From assembly GCA_016463225.1 (NCBI GenBank), contig JAEMRT010000006.1:32917-96916 (forward strand): DNA of 64,000 nt, in the 5' to 3' direction. Below are positions 37,154 to 44,555 of the stretch, in pieces. This stretch comes from Sphingopyxis sp. GTDB taxonomy: Bacteria; Pseudomonadota; Alphaproteobacteria; Sphingomonadales; Sphingomonadaceae. Below the pieces are notes generated by a model. That model did not search any database and was not told the origin of the DNA. It saw nothing but the letters and a program-made list of their open reading frames with translations. A program made the translations under genes and the position numbers. Numbering within the stretch: position 1 is the stretch's first letter; every line of letters begins with the position of its first letter.

Positions 37154-38176
37154 TCACCCTTTCGTCACCTCGACAACAGTCGCCCCGTTCGACCTTTCGC
37201 TGGTTCGAAATCCAACGCCGGTAAACCTATCGATCAATGCCGCCGCAGTCAGCGTGTGCTGGCTCAGTTTTACCGTGGTAAATGCACCCCGCCGCGCAAT
37301 GGCAAAGGGCAGTAGCAGTTGATCCTGCAAATAGGGGCCGGCGAAAGCCTCGCAGGCGAGGTAGCCTGCCATACGCTTGGCCGCCGTCTTAGCAAGGCGC
37401 TCCGCCGGGACGCCGATCTTGCCGAACGCTGAGATGATCTCGGTGACGTTCTCGAAAGCCGCCTCAAGCAGCAGCGCGTTGCCCGGCCCGTGGTCGGCAG
37501 GAAGCTGGCGCGTTGCGAAGGCATCGTCGGGCCAGTCAGCCAAAACCTTGCGCGCGCTTTTCAGCTCGCGGTCGGCTACATCGAAGGGGATGCCGGCGAC
37601 AATCGCCGTCGCTTGTACGCTGCGCAGCGCCCCGCGATCGATGCAGTCGACCGGACGAAGCGGCGCGGGAGCAATATCGACCTCAATCCGGCCGCCGCCC
37701 CGCGGGAAAAAGCCGTGGCGGATCAGCCGCGCCGACACGGCCGGACCCATGCGGTTGACCACCGGCAGCAGCGTGCGTTCGAGGAATTCGAACGGCGGGG
37801 CAGCCATCGCATGCGTTCCGCCCTCGATGACGAGACGCGACGGAGCGTCGGCCAGCATCAGCGGCACGAGGATCGTCTGGAGAACCAGTCCGGTGCTGCC
37901 CGCCGTGCCCACCGCGAAATGATAGTCGCCGGGCGTCACGCGACCGGGGCGGAAGGAAATGCTGTTCGATCCGACGGCCAGCCCGCTGCATTCGGCCGCG
38001 CCGATCACGCACGCCGCTTCGATCGCGGTCACATGCTGGCGCATGAGCCCCGGCTTCTCGCGCCCGCGCCGGATGTTTTCGATCGTGAAGGGCTCGCCGG
38101 TCAGCAGCGAAAGCGCGCAAGCATAGCGCAGCACCTGTCCCCCGCCTTCGCCTTCAGAGCCGTCGATGATGATCAT
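37154..38176 (-). CDS. rtcA: RNA 3'-terminal phosphate cyclase
   Basis: A 340-residue enzyme that converts RNA 3'-phosphates to 2',3'-cyclic phosphates using ATP. The start MIIIDGSEGEGGGQVLRYACALS is the family signature; the catalytic His region appears near the C-terminal third (CEAFAGPYLQDQLLLPFAIA, and LSQHTLTA for the nucleotidylated His). Its ATG overlaps the stop of the nucleotidyltransferase gene by four bases. It is the last gene of the RNA-repair operon. Confidence 0.94.
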   Translation of the reverse strand: MIIIDGSEGEGGGQVLRYACALSLLTGEPFTIENIRRGREKPGLMRQHVTAIEAACVIGAAECSGLAVGSNSISFRPGRVTPGDYHFAVGTAGSTGLVLQTILVPLMLADAPSRLVIEGGTHAMAAPPFEFLERTLLPVVNRMGPAVSARLIRHGFFPRGGGRIEVDIAPAPLRPVDCIDRGALRSVQATAIVAGIPFDVADRELKSARKVLADWPDDAFATRQLPADHGPGNALLLEAAFENVTEIISAFGKIGVPAERLAKTAAKRMAGYLACEAFAGPYLQDQLLLPFAIARRGAFTTVKLSQHTLTAAALIDRFTGVGFRTSERSNGATVVEVTKG

Positions 38177-38955
38177 TCTTCGTCTACCAGTTCCAGAAAC
38201 AAGTCGTTTGCGTCTGCCGCAAAAGCTTCGATTGGCGGTCGCGCCGGCACCTCGCCGGCACGCGCCAACTCGTCCGCGATCAGCGCGTCGATCTCGGGCA
38301 CGCGTGCGATCGGTCCCGCCTCGCGCGTGTCCGCCTTCATCGCCACCAGCTGCTCGATCTCTTCGATGGCCGAAGACGAAAGGTCAGCCTCCGCCATCAG
38401 CTGCTGCAACTGCATCGGCGGCCGGCGGGATGGATCGCGCCGCAGTACACGGATCGCCAAGGCAGGGCGCAGCGCATAGAAATAGCGCTTTACCGCCACT
38501 TCGCTCTCATCCTGCAACCAGCGCGCAATCGCGGTCCGGCCAAGCTTGGCATAATGCAGCGCAAAACCATTCGGATCGAAGTGGCGGTCCTTCAGTTCAG
38601 CCATCCGCGCGATCACGGGATGGGCATTGCGATACTCGATCGGCGATCCGATCCATTCGGAGAGCACCGAATTGTTGCGCAGCATTAACCCCAGCGCCTT
38701 GCGGATATCCCAGCCGTTCAAGTCGATCTCGTCGACGATCGGCCGCTTGATCACGTCACGCACCGGGCTGAGCGCCAGATAGTCGCGGCGCGGCCGGACA
38801 TAGAGAAAGCGCACGTCATAATCGCTGTCGGGCGACGGGAAACCCCACGCCCGCGACCCCGATTCGATCGCGAGCAACAGGCGCACGCTGTCCTCCGCCT
38901 CGACGGCGGACAGGCGGGTTTCGATTTCGCGGCGCACGGAAGCCCCAATGGTCAT
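38173..38955 (-). CDS. RlaP-type nucleotidyltransferase (RNA repair-associated)
   Basis: A 260-residue protein. The ATG at 38955 overlaps the upstream stop as ATGA; the track start 39165 lies inside the upstream gene. The polymerase-beta-type motif GSRAWGFPSPDSDYDVRFLYV provides the GS and DxD metal ligands near residues 33-50. This is the signature of the RlaP/YbfB-like predicted nucleotidyltransferases linked to RNA repair. It likely adds nucleotides to damaged RNA ends, but the reaction is not established. It is tightly coupled to rtcA downstream. Confidence 0.85.
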   Translation of the reverse strand: MTIGASVRREIETRLSAVEAEDSVRLLLAIESGSRAWGFPSPDSDYDVRFLYVRPRRDYLALSPVRDVIKRPIVDEIDLNGWDIRKALGLMLRNNSVLSEWIGSPIEYRNAHPVIARMAELKDRHFDPNGFALHYAKLGRTAIARWLQDESEVAVKRYFYALRPALAIRVLRRDPSRRPPMQLQQLMAEADLSSSAIEEIEQLVAMKADTREAGPIARVPEIDALIADELARAGEVPARPPIEAFAADANDLFLELVDEE

Positions 38956-39368
38956 GTCTCCAACTTTCTCAATTCCGTTCCATCGGGATCCGCGATGAAC
39001 AAATAAGGTGTCCAGCAATCGGTCATCTTCGTGCCAATCTCTGCCTTGCAGGATTTGCAACGAATATTCGGGCCACCACATCCGGAAAGGCCACAGCATC
39101 CGCCGAGACGGCGAGAATCCCCGACCAACTCGGTAAAGGCCTCGACGTCGTCGGGATTGGTCCAAATCTGCGCTACGAAATCGAGCGAATTGGGTTCGTC
39201 GAACGATGTGATGAATGGCTTATCGGATTTATAGGCCGTACCATGATCGGTCACCGGCTGCTGGTCGGCAAGCGTCGGCGCTTCGACCGCCGGATCCTTC
39301 GTCGAAAGAAAATTCAATTCATTCGACAATGGCGCGCCGCAAGTTGTGCAAAATAATTGGCCCTTCAT
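38952..39368 (-). CDS. Small cysteine-rich protein in the RNA-repair operon, unknown
   Basis: A 138-residue protein I do not recognise. The ATG at 39368 has GGGG eight bases upstream; 39374 is an alternative adding two residues. It opens with a CTTCG knuckle and has a second cluster late in the chain (GGCCGLSGCGGPNIRCKSC, then TDCWTPYLF), seven or more Cys in all, which suggests one or two zinc ribbons. The C-terminal YLFIADPDGTEL is strand-like. It is coupled by ATGA to the RlaP-type gene and sits 32 bases after rtcB, so it probably takes part in RNA repair. Confidence 0.8.
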   Translation of the reverse strand: MKGQLFCTTCGAPLSNELNFLSTKDPAVEAPTLADQQPVTDHGTAYKSDKPFITSFDEPNSLDFVAQIWTNPDDVEAFTELVGDSRRLGGCCGLSGCGGPNIRCKSCKAEIGTKMTDCWTPYLFIADPDGTELRKLET

Positions 39369-39399
39369 CGTCATATCCCCGATAGCGGCGTGAAGGGGA

Positions 39400-40626
39400 T
39401 CACCCCTTCACGCACACCACCTGCTTCAGCGTATGAACGATCTCGACGAGGTCGGCCTGCGCCGCCATCACCGCCTCGATCGGCTTATACGCCTTTGGCG
39501 TTTCGTCGATGACGCCTTCGTCCTTACGGCATTCGACGCCAGCGGTGTCAGCGATATGCTCGTCGAGCGTGACGAGCTTTTTCGCCGCGGTCCGGCTCAT
39601 AACCCGGCCCGCACCATGGCTGCAGCTATCGAAGGATTCCGGGTTGCCGAGCCCGCGCACGATGAAGCTTTTTGCCCCCATCGAGCCCGGGATGATCCCC
39701 AGCGTCCCCCTCGCCGCGCGCACCGCCCCCTTGCGGGTGACGAGCACATTCTCGCCGAAGTGGTTCTCGCGCGTCACATAATTGTGATGACAGTTCACCG
39801 CTTCCATCTCGGCCTCGAACGGCTTGGCGATCTGGCGCCGGAGCGCCGCGATCACATTCGCCATCATCATCCGCCGGTTCAGCGCCGCAAAATCCTGCGC
39901 CCAGCCGACCGCCTCGACATATTCGTCGAAATGGTCGGTCCCTTCGGGGAAGTAAGCAAGATCCTCGTCGGGCAGGTTGATGAACCATTTGCGCATGTCC
40001 TGCTTCGCCAGTTCGATGAAGTAGGTGCCGATCGCATTGCCGACGCCGCGCGACCCCGAATGGAGCATCACCCACACCCGCGCATCCTGATCGAGGCAAA
40101 GCTCGATAAAATGGTTGCCCGTTCCGAGCGTCCCCAGATGCACGAGGTTGTTGGTGTTCTTCAGCCGCGGATGCTTCGCGACGAGATGCCCGAAGCGTTC
40201 GGCGAGCGTTGCCCACGCGTCGACGATCGCCGGGGGCGGATCGCCCCACGAACCGGTGTCGCGCTTGCCGCGCCCGACCGAGCGGCCGTGCGGCACCGCC
40301 TGCTCGATCGCACTGCGGATGCCTTCCAGCGTATCGGGCAGGTCGTGCGCCATCAGTGAGGTGCGCGCCGCCATCATGCCGCAGCCGATGTCGACGCCGA
40401 CCGCAGCCGGGATCACCGCACCCTTGGTCGGGATCACCGATCCGACGGTCGCGCCAAGGCCGACATGCACGTCGGGCATCGCCGCGACATGCTTGAACAC
40501 GAACGGCATCCGCGCGGCCTTCGCAAGCTGCGCGCGGGCGCCATCTTCGACCGGGACGCCGCGCGTCCACATCTTGACCGGGCGTCCGCCCTCGACATTG
40601 AGCACTTCGTAAGTCGTCTGGGTCAT
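39400..40626 (-). CDS. rtcB: RNA-splicing ligase
   Basis: A 408-residue GTP-dependent ligase that joins 3'-phosphate or 2',3'-cyclic phosphate ends to 5'-OH RNA. The ATG at 40626 follows a strong GAAGGAGG and is preferred over 40647. Metal ligands are seen in GVDIGCGM (Cys), NHFIELCLD, HSGSRGVGN and VNCHHNYVTRE; the guanylylated His lies in CSHGAGRVMSR. The leader contains a third Y-RNA-like module ending 28 bases before the start, so the transcript carries RNA modules directly before the coding region. Confidence 0.96.
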   Translation of the reverse strand: MTQTTYEVLNVEGGRPVKMWTRGVPVEDGARAQLAKAARMPFVFKHVAAMPDVHVGLGATVGSVIPTKGAVIPAAVGVDIGCGMMAARTSLMAHDLPDTLEGIRSAIEQAVPHGRSVGRGKRDTGSWGDPPPAIVDAWATLAERFGHLVAKHPRLKNTNNLVHLGTLGTGNHFIELCLDQDARVWVMLHSGSRGVGNAIGTYFIELAKQDMRKWFINLPDEDLAYFPEGTDHFDEYVEAVGWAQDFAALNRRMMMANVIAALRRQIAKPFEAEMEAVNCHHNYVTRENHFGENVLVTRKGAVRAARGTLGIIPGSMGAKSFIVRGLGNPESFDSCSHGAGRVMSRTAAKKLVTLDEHIADTAGVECRKDEGVIDETPKAYKPIEAVMAAQADLVEIVHTLKQVVCVKG

Positions 40627-40654
40627 CGCTGACCTCCTTCTCTTCATTCATAGG

Positions 40655-40758
40655 TGCCGGCGACGAGTTTTGGCGAGACATTCCGGATTTCTCCGGCGCG
40701 GATTCGAACCGCTAGCCTTTCGGCCTACCCGATGTAGTCCCACCGGCATTCGCCAGCA
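40655..40758 (-). ncRNA. Y-RNA/tRNA-mimic module 3 (minimal)
   Basis: The third of three tandem modules. The closing stem UGCUGGCGA/UCGCCGGCA pairs fully. Inside are the shared AUGCCGG and GGACUACAU blocks, a hairpin UAGGCC-GAAA-GGCUA where the others have an anticodon-like arm, a 4-bp T arm (GCGGUUCGAAUCCGC), and a 5-bp stem CCGGA capped by GAAA in place of the acceptor. There is no D arm; AAUGUCU and CUCG then return to the closing stem. It has lost the most tRNA features. Confidence 0.8.
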
Positions 40759-40770
40759 TGTTTGATAGAG

Positions 40771-40903
40771 GGTCACGGCGACGAGGATTGAAAAGACATT
40801 CGTGCTCTACCAGACTGAGCTACCGCTCGTTTCCGACCGGGCGGGATTCGAACCCGCGACACCGACATTATCAATGTAGTCCTTCCGGCATTCGCCGTGA
40901 TCC
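40771..40903 (-). ncRNA. Y-RNA/tRNA-mimic module 2 (GAAA-capped acceptor)
   Basis: The closing stem GG(A)UCACGGCGA/UCGCCGUGACC has one bulged A. The module then has GGACUACAU, a UUGAUAA loop resembling an Ile anticodon loop, the T arm GCGGGUUCGAAUCCCGC, acceptor strands CCGGUCG and CGAGCGG joined by a GAAA tetraloop (one G-G mismatch in seven pairs), and a perfect D arm (UAGCUCAGUCUGGUAGAGC). The order T arm, capped acceptor, D arm is the permuted tRNA architecture described for bacterial YrlA-type Y RNAs. Confidence 0.85.
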
Positions 40904-40918
40904 TGTTGGCTCTTCATT

Positions 40919-41080
40919 CGAAGTGTCACGGCGACGAGGTTTAGCAAAGACATTGCCCCTAAGGGCGCCGCTCTATCCGCTAAGCTACAGGCCCGCATCA
41001 TGGTGGACCCGGCGGGATTCGAACCCGCGCCTGCATCGTGACAGGATGTAGTCCTTCCCGGCATTCGCCGTGACACTTCG
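40919..41080 (-). ncRNA. Y-RNA/tRNA-mimic module 1 (with ACCA and Asp-like anticodon arm)
   Basis: This module follows the rsr stop by three bases. A perfect 16-bp closing stem (CGAAGUGUCACGGCGA and its complement) encloses AUGCCGG, GGACUACAU, a hairpin CAUC-CUGUCAC-GAUG whose loop equals the tRNA-Asp (GUC) anticodon loop, the T arm GCGGGUUCGAAUCCCGC, acceptor strand CGGGUCC followed by ACCA, a UGAUGC linker, the second acceptor strand GGGCCUG, a D arm (UAGCUUAGCGGAUAGAGC) and a GCCC-UUAG-GGGC hairpin. It is the most tRNA-like of the three and the only one keeping an ACCA. Confidence 0.85.
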
Positions 41081-41083
41081 TAG

Positions 41084-42631
41084 TCATACCTCCACTTCGT
41101 TGACGATCTGGACCCAGTCGCGCGTTTCGCCAGCAGCGAAGCGCGCCATTGCGCCAAAGACCGCGTCGGTGAAACCACCGACATTCATGATATCCTTCCG
41201 GTCCCTGGCCTGCGTGGTGCCATAGGGCTGGATGTCGATGCAGATCAGCTTCGCGCCCGGGTTACGGACCTTCAGCTTCGTCCACTCGTTCATCGTCGCC
41301 GTGGCGCCACGCCGGGTCGGATCGACCCAGCTTTCATTGTCCGAAACGATCACAACGGTATCGACCTTCGCGCGCTCGGCGTTGAGCCGGGCGAGCGGAG
41401 CCGAGACATTTGTCCCGCCGCCGCCGATCGCTGCCAGCCGCGCGGCGTTGACCGCAAGGCGTGCCTTGGGATCGAGCGCCATGTCGACGACATCGACTTC
41501 GAACGGCATCACCCGCGCCGACCGGTTGGTGCGCAGCATCGCCGCCGCGACCAGCGCCGCGATGTCGATGCAGCGGACCTTCGAGGTCGCGCCCTTGCGG
41601 TGGCCGGTCGCTGCCGAGCCCATCGAGCCCGACACGTCCGGACAGACAATGATGTTGCCCGCCAGCACCGGAACCGTTGCAAGCGACAGTTCGAGTGCCT
41701 TTTCGAGCGATGCCTGGACCGCTAGCGGAACCGCGTCGCCGACCTGATCGAGCGCGATCATCAGGTGATAGGGCGCGGGCTTGATCTTCGCGATCGCCTC
41801 CGCATCCGCCAGCCGTGCCGCGACCGCTTCGGTCACCCCCGCCACGTCGAACGCACCATTGCGCGCCAGCGTGTTGAGGTTCATGCGCAGCGCCTGCCAG
41901 CCCATGCGAACCGCAAGATCGCCCCACTGTTCCGCCGAGAGCGGAAATGCGGTCAGCCATTCGAACGGCACCGGGGGGAGCGGCCCCGAGGGGTCGCGCT
42001 TCCAGGCTTCGAACGCTGCGATCTCTGCCGGCAGCGCAGCGACTTCATAGGGCTTGCCGATCAGCCAGCCGTAGAAGGCGCGTCGCTCCGCCGAAGCCGG
42101 CGCCGGGTGGACCATGCGAACGATGTCGGCGAGGCTCGGGTCGTTGCCCGTCGCTGCCGTCATCAACTGGCGCATCGAAGCCGTTTCCAGCCATTGACGC
42201 ACCAGCCGCTTCGGCCGCGAGCCGAGCGAACGGCGCCCGATCTGGCCCGACCGCATGATCTGCACGAAATTGCGCAGCATGCGGCCGTTATCGATCACGC
42301 GGCCGAATACCGGCACGGCGAGATCGGGATCGGCGACGGTCAGATAAGCGGCGAGCAGCGCCGGCATATCCTTCATCGCACCCGACTGGCGCGCATAGAT
42401 CGCCGCCTTGGCAACAAACCCCGGCGACACCGCTTGCGCCGCCGACAGGACATCGGCGAGCTGCGCGTCGGCGCCCGAATAGAAGCCATCCGACAGCGTG
42501 CCGGTCGCGGCCAGCTGTGCAAGCTTCGCTTCGGCGCCATAGGCATAGGCCGCGCCGCCGGCTTCATTCACCGTGTCGGTGCGCGGCAGGAAGCGCGAGA
42601 GCGCCGTGGAAAACAGGGACTTGTTGGCCAT
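41084..42631 (-). CDS. rsr: TROVE domain Ro60-like RNA-binding protein
   Basis: A 515-residue orthologue of Ro60/Rsr, a ring-shaped HEAT-repeat protein that binds Y RNAs and misfolded RNA ends. The ATG at 42631 has AAGGAG at good spacing. The TROVE domain spans roughly 20-330 and a vWA-like domain with the metal site CPDVSGSMGS follows (about 340-510). It is the first gene after the sigma-54 promoter, and three Y-RNA-like modules follow directly, which fits the known partnership of Rsr and Y RNA. Confidence 0.94.
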   Translation of the reverse strand: MANKSLFSTALSRFLPRTDTVNEAGGAAYAYGAEAKLAQLAATGTLSDGFYSGADAQLADVLSAAQAVSPGFVAKAAIYARQSGAMKDMPALLAAYLTVADPDLAVPVFGRVIDNGRMLRNFVQIMRSGQIGRRSLGSRPKRLVRQWLETASMRQLMTAATGNDPSLADIVRMVHPAPASAERRAFYGWLIGKPYEVAALPAEIAAFEAWKRDPSGPLPPVPFEWLTAFPLSAEQWGDLAVRMGWQALRMNLNTLARNGAFDVAGVTEAVAARLADAEAIAKIKPAPYHLMIALDQVGDAVPLAVQASLEKALELSLATVPVLAGNIIVCPDVSGSMGSAATGHRKGATSKVRCIDIAALVAAAMLRTNRSARVMPFEVDVVDMALDPKARLAVNAARLAAIGGGGTNVSAPLARLNAERAKVDTVVIVSDNESWVDPTRRGATATMNEWTKLKVRNPGAKLICIDIQPYGTTQARDRKDIMNVGGFTDAVFGAMARFAAGETRDWVQIVNEVEV

Positions 42632-42740
42632 CGTCCAACTCCTTCGAAATCATTCCGGATCCTCGGGGGCGGCCAGCCCATTCCGGCCGCCCCTTCGTTC
42701 CACTGTGCCGGGAGACGTGAGCCCCGACGCAAACATCGTT

Positions 42741-42755
42741 GCAGAAGACGTGCCA
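42741..42755 (-). promoter_or_regulatory. Sigma-54 (-24/-12) promoter of the RNA-repair operon
   Basis: On the minus strand the sequence TGGCACGTCTTCTGC matches TGGCACG-N4-TTGC at 14 of the 15 positions counting the free ones, with GG and GC exactly spaced. It lies 110 bases upstream of rsr and is the expected target of the divergent RtcR activator. Confidence 0.85.
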
Positions 42756-42771
42756 AACGCGGAAGGTGGAA

Positions 42772-42820
42772 GTGATATTCATATAACTAACTGATATCAC
42801 GTAATAAGATTATAAATCTT
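42772..42820. promoter_or_regulatory. Candidate RtcR upstream activating sites
   Basis: Two inverted repeats lie in the AT-rich gap between rsr and rtcR: GTGATAT-N15-ATATCAC at 42772-42800 and the palindrome AAGATT-ATA-AATCTT at 42806-42820. Their distance from the -24 element suits an enhancer-binding protein. Confidence 0.5.
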
Positions 42821-42897
42821 CTTGAGATGTGGAAACGAGGCGTTAGACCTATATGATTATCTTGTATCGTAATTTATCCTAGAATATAAGTGTGATC

Positions 42898-44493
42898 ATG
42901 AAGCCCACTACCGTCATCGGATTTCTCGGCTCGACTCTCGATGCCGCCAAATTCGGACCCTCGCGCTGGAACAAGTGGCGGCCGACGGTCAGCATCTGCA
43001 TGCAGGAAGACTTGCGGGTCGATCGCTTCATCCTGCTGCACGGCCGCTATCACAGCCGTCTCGCTGAATATGTGGCCGATGATATCCGTGACATATCGCC
43101 CGAGACTGAGGTCGTCCCACAACTCCTCGACTTCGACGACGCCTGGGATTTCGAGGAAGTTTATGGAAAGCTGCTCGACTTCGCGCGCGCCTTTCCCTTC
43201 GACCCCGACAATCAAGATTATCTGGTCCACATCACGACCGGCACCCATGTCGCGCAAATTTGCCTCTTTCTCCTGACTGAGGCGCGCTATCTGCCCGGGC
43301 GGCTGCTCCAGACCCAGCCGCAGCGTGGCGCACCGCAGCCGATCGGGACGTGGAGCGCCATCGACCTCGACCTGTCGCGTTACGACAGCATCGCGACGCG
43401 CTTTGCCGAGGCGAGCGCCGAGAGCACGAGCTTTCTGAAAAGCGGCATCGAGACGCGCAATGCCGCCTTCAACCGAATGATCGAGGAGATTGAGCAGGTC
43501 GCGGTACGCAGCCGCGCGCCGATCCTGCTGATGGGTCCGACCGGCGCCGGCAAGAGCCAGCTCTCGCGCAAGATTTACGAGCTCAAGAAGCTGCGCCACC
43601 AGATCGCGGGCCCTTTCGTCGAAGTTAATTGCGCGACGTTGAAGGGCGACAGCGCGATGTCGGCGCTGTTCGGCCACCGCAAGGGCGCTTTTACCGGCGC
43701 GGCACAGGATCGCCCCGGCCTGCTCAAGTCGGCCGACAAGGGGTTGCTATTCCTCGATGAAATTGGCGAGCTTGGCCTCGACGAGCAGGCGATGATCCTG
43801 CGCGCGATCGAGGAAGGACGCTTCCTTCCCGTGGGCGCCGACAGCGAAGCGAAGAGCGAATTCCAGCTGATCGCCGGCACCAACCGCGACCTCGTCCGCG
43901 AGGTTGTCGCCGGTCGCTTCCGCGAAGATCTGTTCGCTCGCCTCAACCTGTGGACCTTCAGCCTGCCGGGGCTTGCGGCGCGCCGCGAGGATATCGCCCC
44001 TAATCTCGACTACGAGCTGGAGCGCTTCGCCGAACGCGAAGGGGCACGGGTCACCTTCAACAAGGAGGCGCGCGACAAATTTTTGAGCTTTGCCGAGAAC
44101 TCGGCCGCGCTGTGGAAAGGCAATTTCCGCGACCTTGCCGCCAGCGTCACCCGCATGGCAACGCTCAGCGCGACAGGGCGCATCGATTCCGATGCGGTCG
44201 CCCTCGAGACGGGCAGGCTGCGGTCGCTTTGGTCGACCGACGATGCTCAGGGCGATGCGCTCGACCATTTGCTATCGTCCGACCAGCTCAAACGGATCGA
44301 TCCCTTCGATCGGGTTCAGCTCGGCTATGTTGTCGATATCTGTCGTCAGAGCGCTAGCCTTTCGGCGGCGGGGCGTTCGCTGTTTTCGGCGTCGCGCGAA
44401 GAGCGTCGATCAACCAACGATGCGGACCGGTTGCGGAAATATCTCGCGCGCTTCGATCTCGACTGGAGCATTGTCACGGCAAGCAGCGATTAA
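42898..44493 (+). CDS. rtcR: Sigma-54-dependent RNA-repair activator, CARF domain
   Basis: A protein of about 531 residues divergent from the rsr operon. Start is the ATG at 42898 or the GTG at 42892. Residues 1-180 form the CARF-type sensor of RtcR (VIGFLGSTLDAAKFGPSRWNKWRPT, HITTGTHVAQICLFLLTE), proposed to bind RNA-derived ligands. The AAA+ domain shows Walker A GPTGAGKS, the sigma-54 contact loop GAFTGA and Walker B LLFLDEIGEL. The C-terminal helices would bind the upstream sites. Context and domains agree fully with control of RNA repair. Confidence 0.95.
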   Translation: MKPTTVIGFLGSTLDAAKFGPSRWNKWRPTVSICMQEDLRVDRFILLHGRYHSRLAEYVADDIRDISPETEVVPQLLDFDDAWDFEEVYGKLLDFARAFPFDPDNQDYLVHITTGTHVAQICLFLLTEARYLPGRLLQTQPQRGAPQPIGTWSAIDLDLSRYDSIATRFAEASAESTSFLKSGIETRNAAFNRMIEEIEQVAVRSRAPILLMGPTGAGKSQLSRKIYELKKLRHQIAGPFVEVNCATLKGDSAMSALFGHRKGAFTGAAQDRPGLLKSADKGLLFLDEIGELGLDEQAMILRAIEEGRFLPVGADSEAKSEFQLIAGTNRDLVREVVAGRFREDLFARLNLWTFSLPGLAARREDIAPNLDYELERFAEREGARVTFNKEARDKFLSFAENSAALWKGNFRDLAASVTRMATLSATGRIDSDAVALETGRLRSLWSTDDAQGDALDHLLSSDQLKRIDPFDRVQLGYVVDICRQSASLSAAGRSLFSASREERRSTNDADRLRKYLARFDLDWSIVTASSD

Positions 44494-44555
44494 TTGGCGT
44501 GACGGCAGCGCGGCGATCCCTTGCCAAGAAATCACATAACCGCCAGTAATCGCCG

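Noticed and set aside
40758-41051. 97-residue plus-strand ORF
   Set aside because: It runs antisense across the RNA modules; its repeated GGIRTRD-type peptides are translations of the T arms.
40655-41080. Three ordinary tRNA genes on the minus strand
   Set aside because: T and D arms are present but in reversed order, the acceptor strands are joined by a loop, and module 3 has no D arm. No module gives a continuous cloverleaf.
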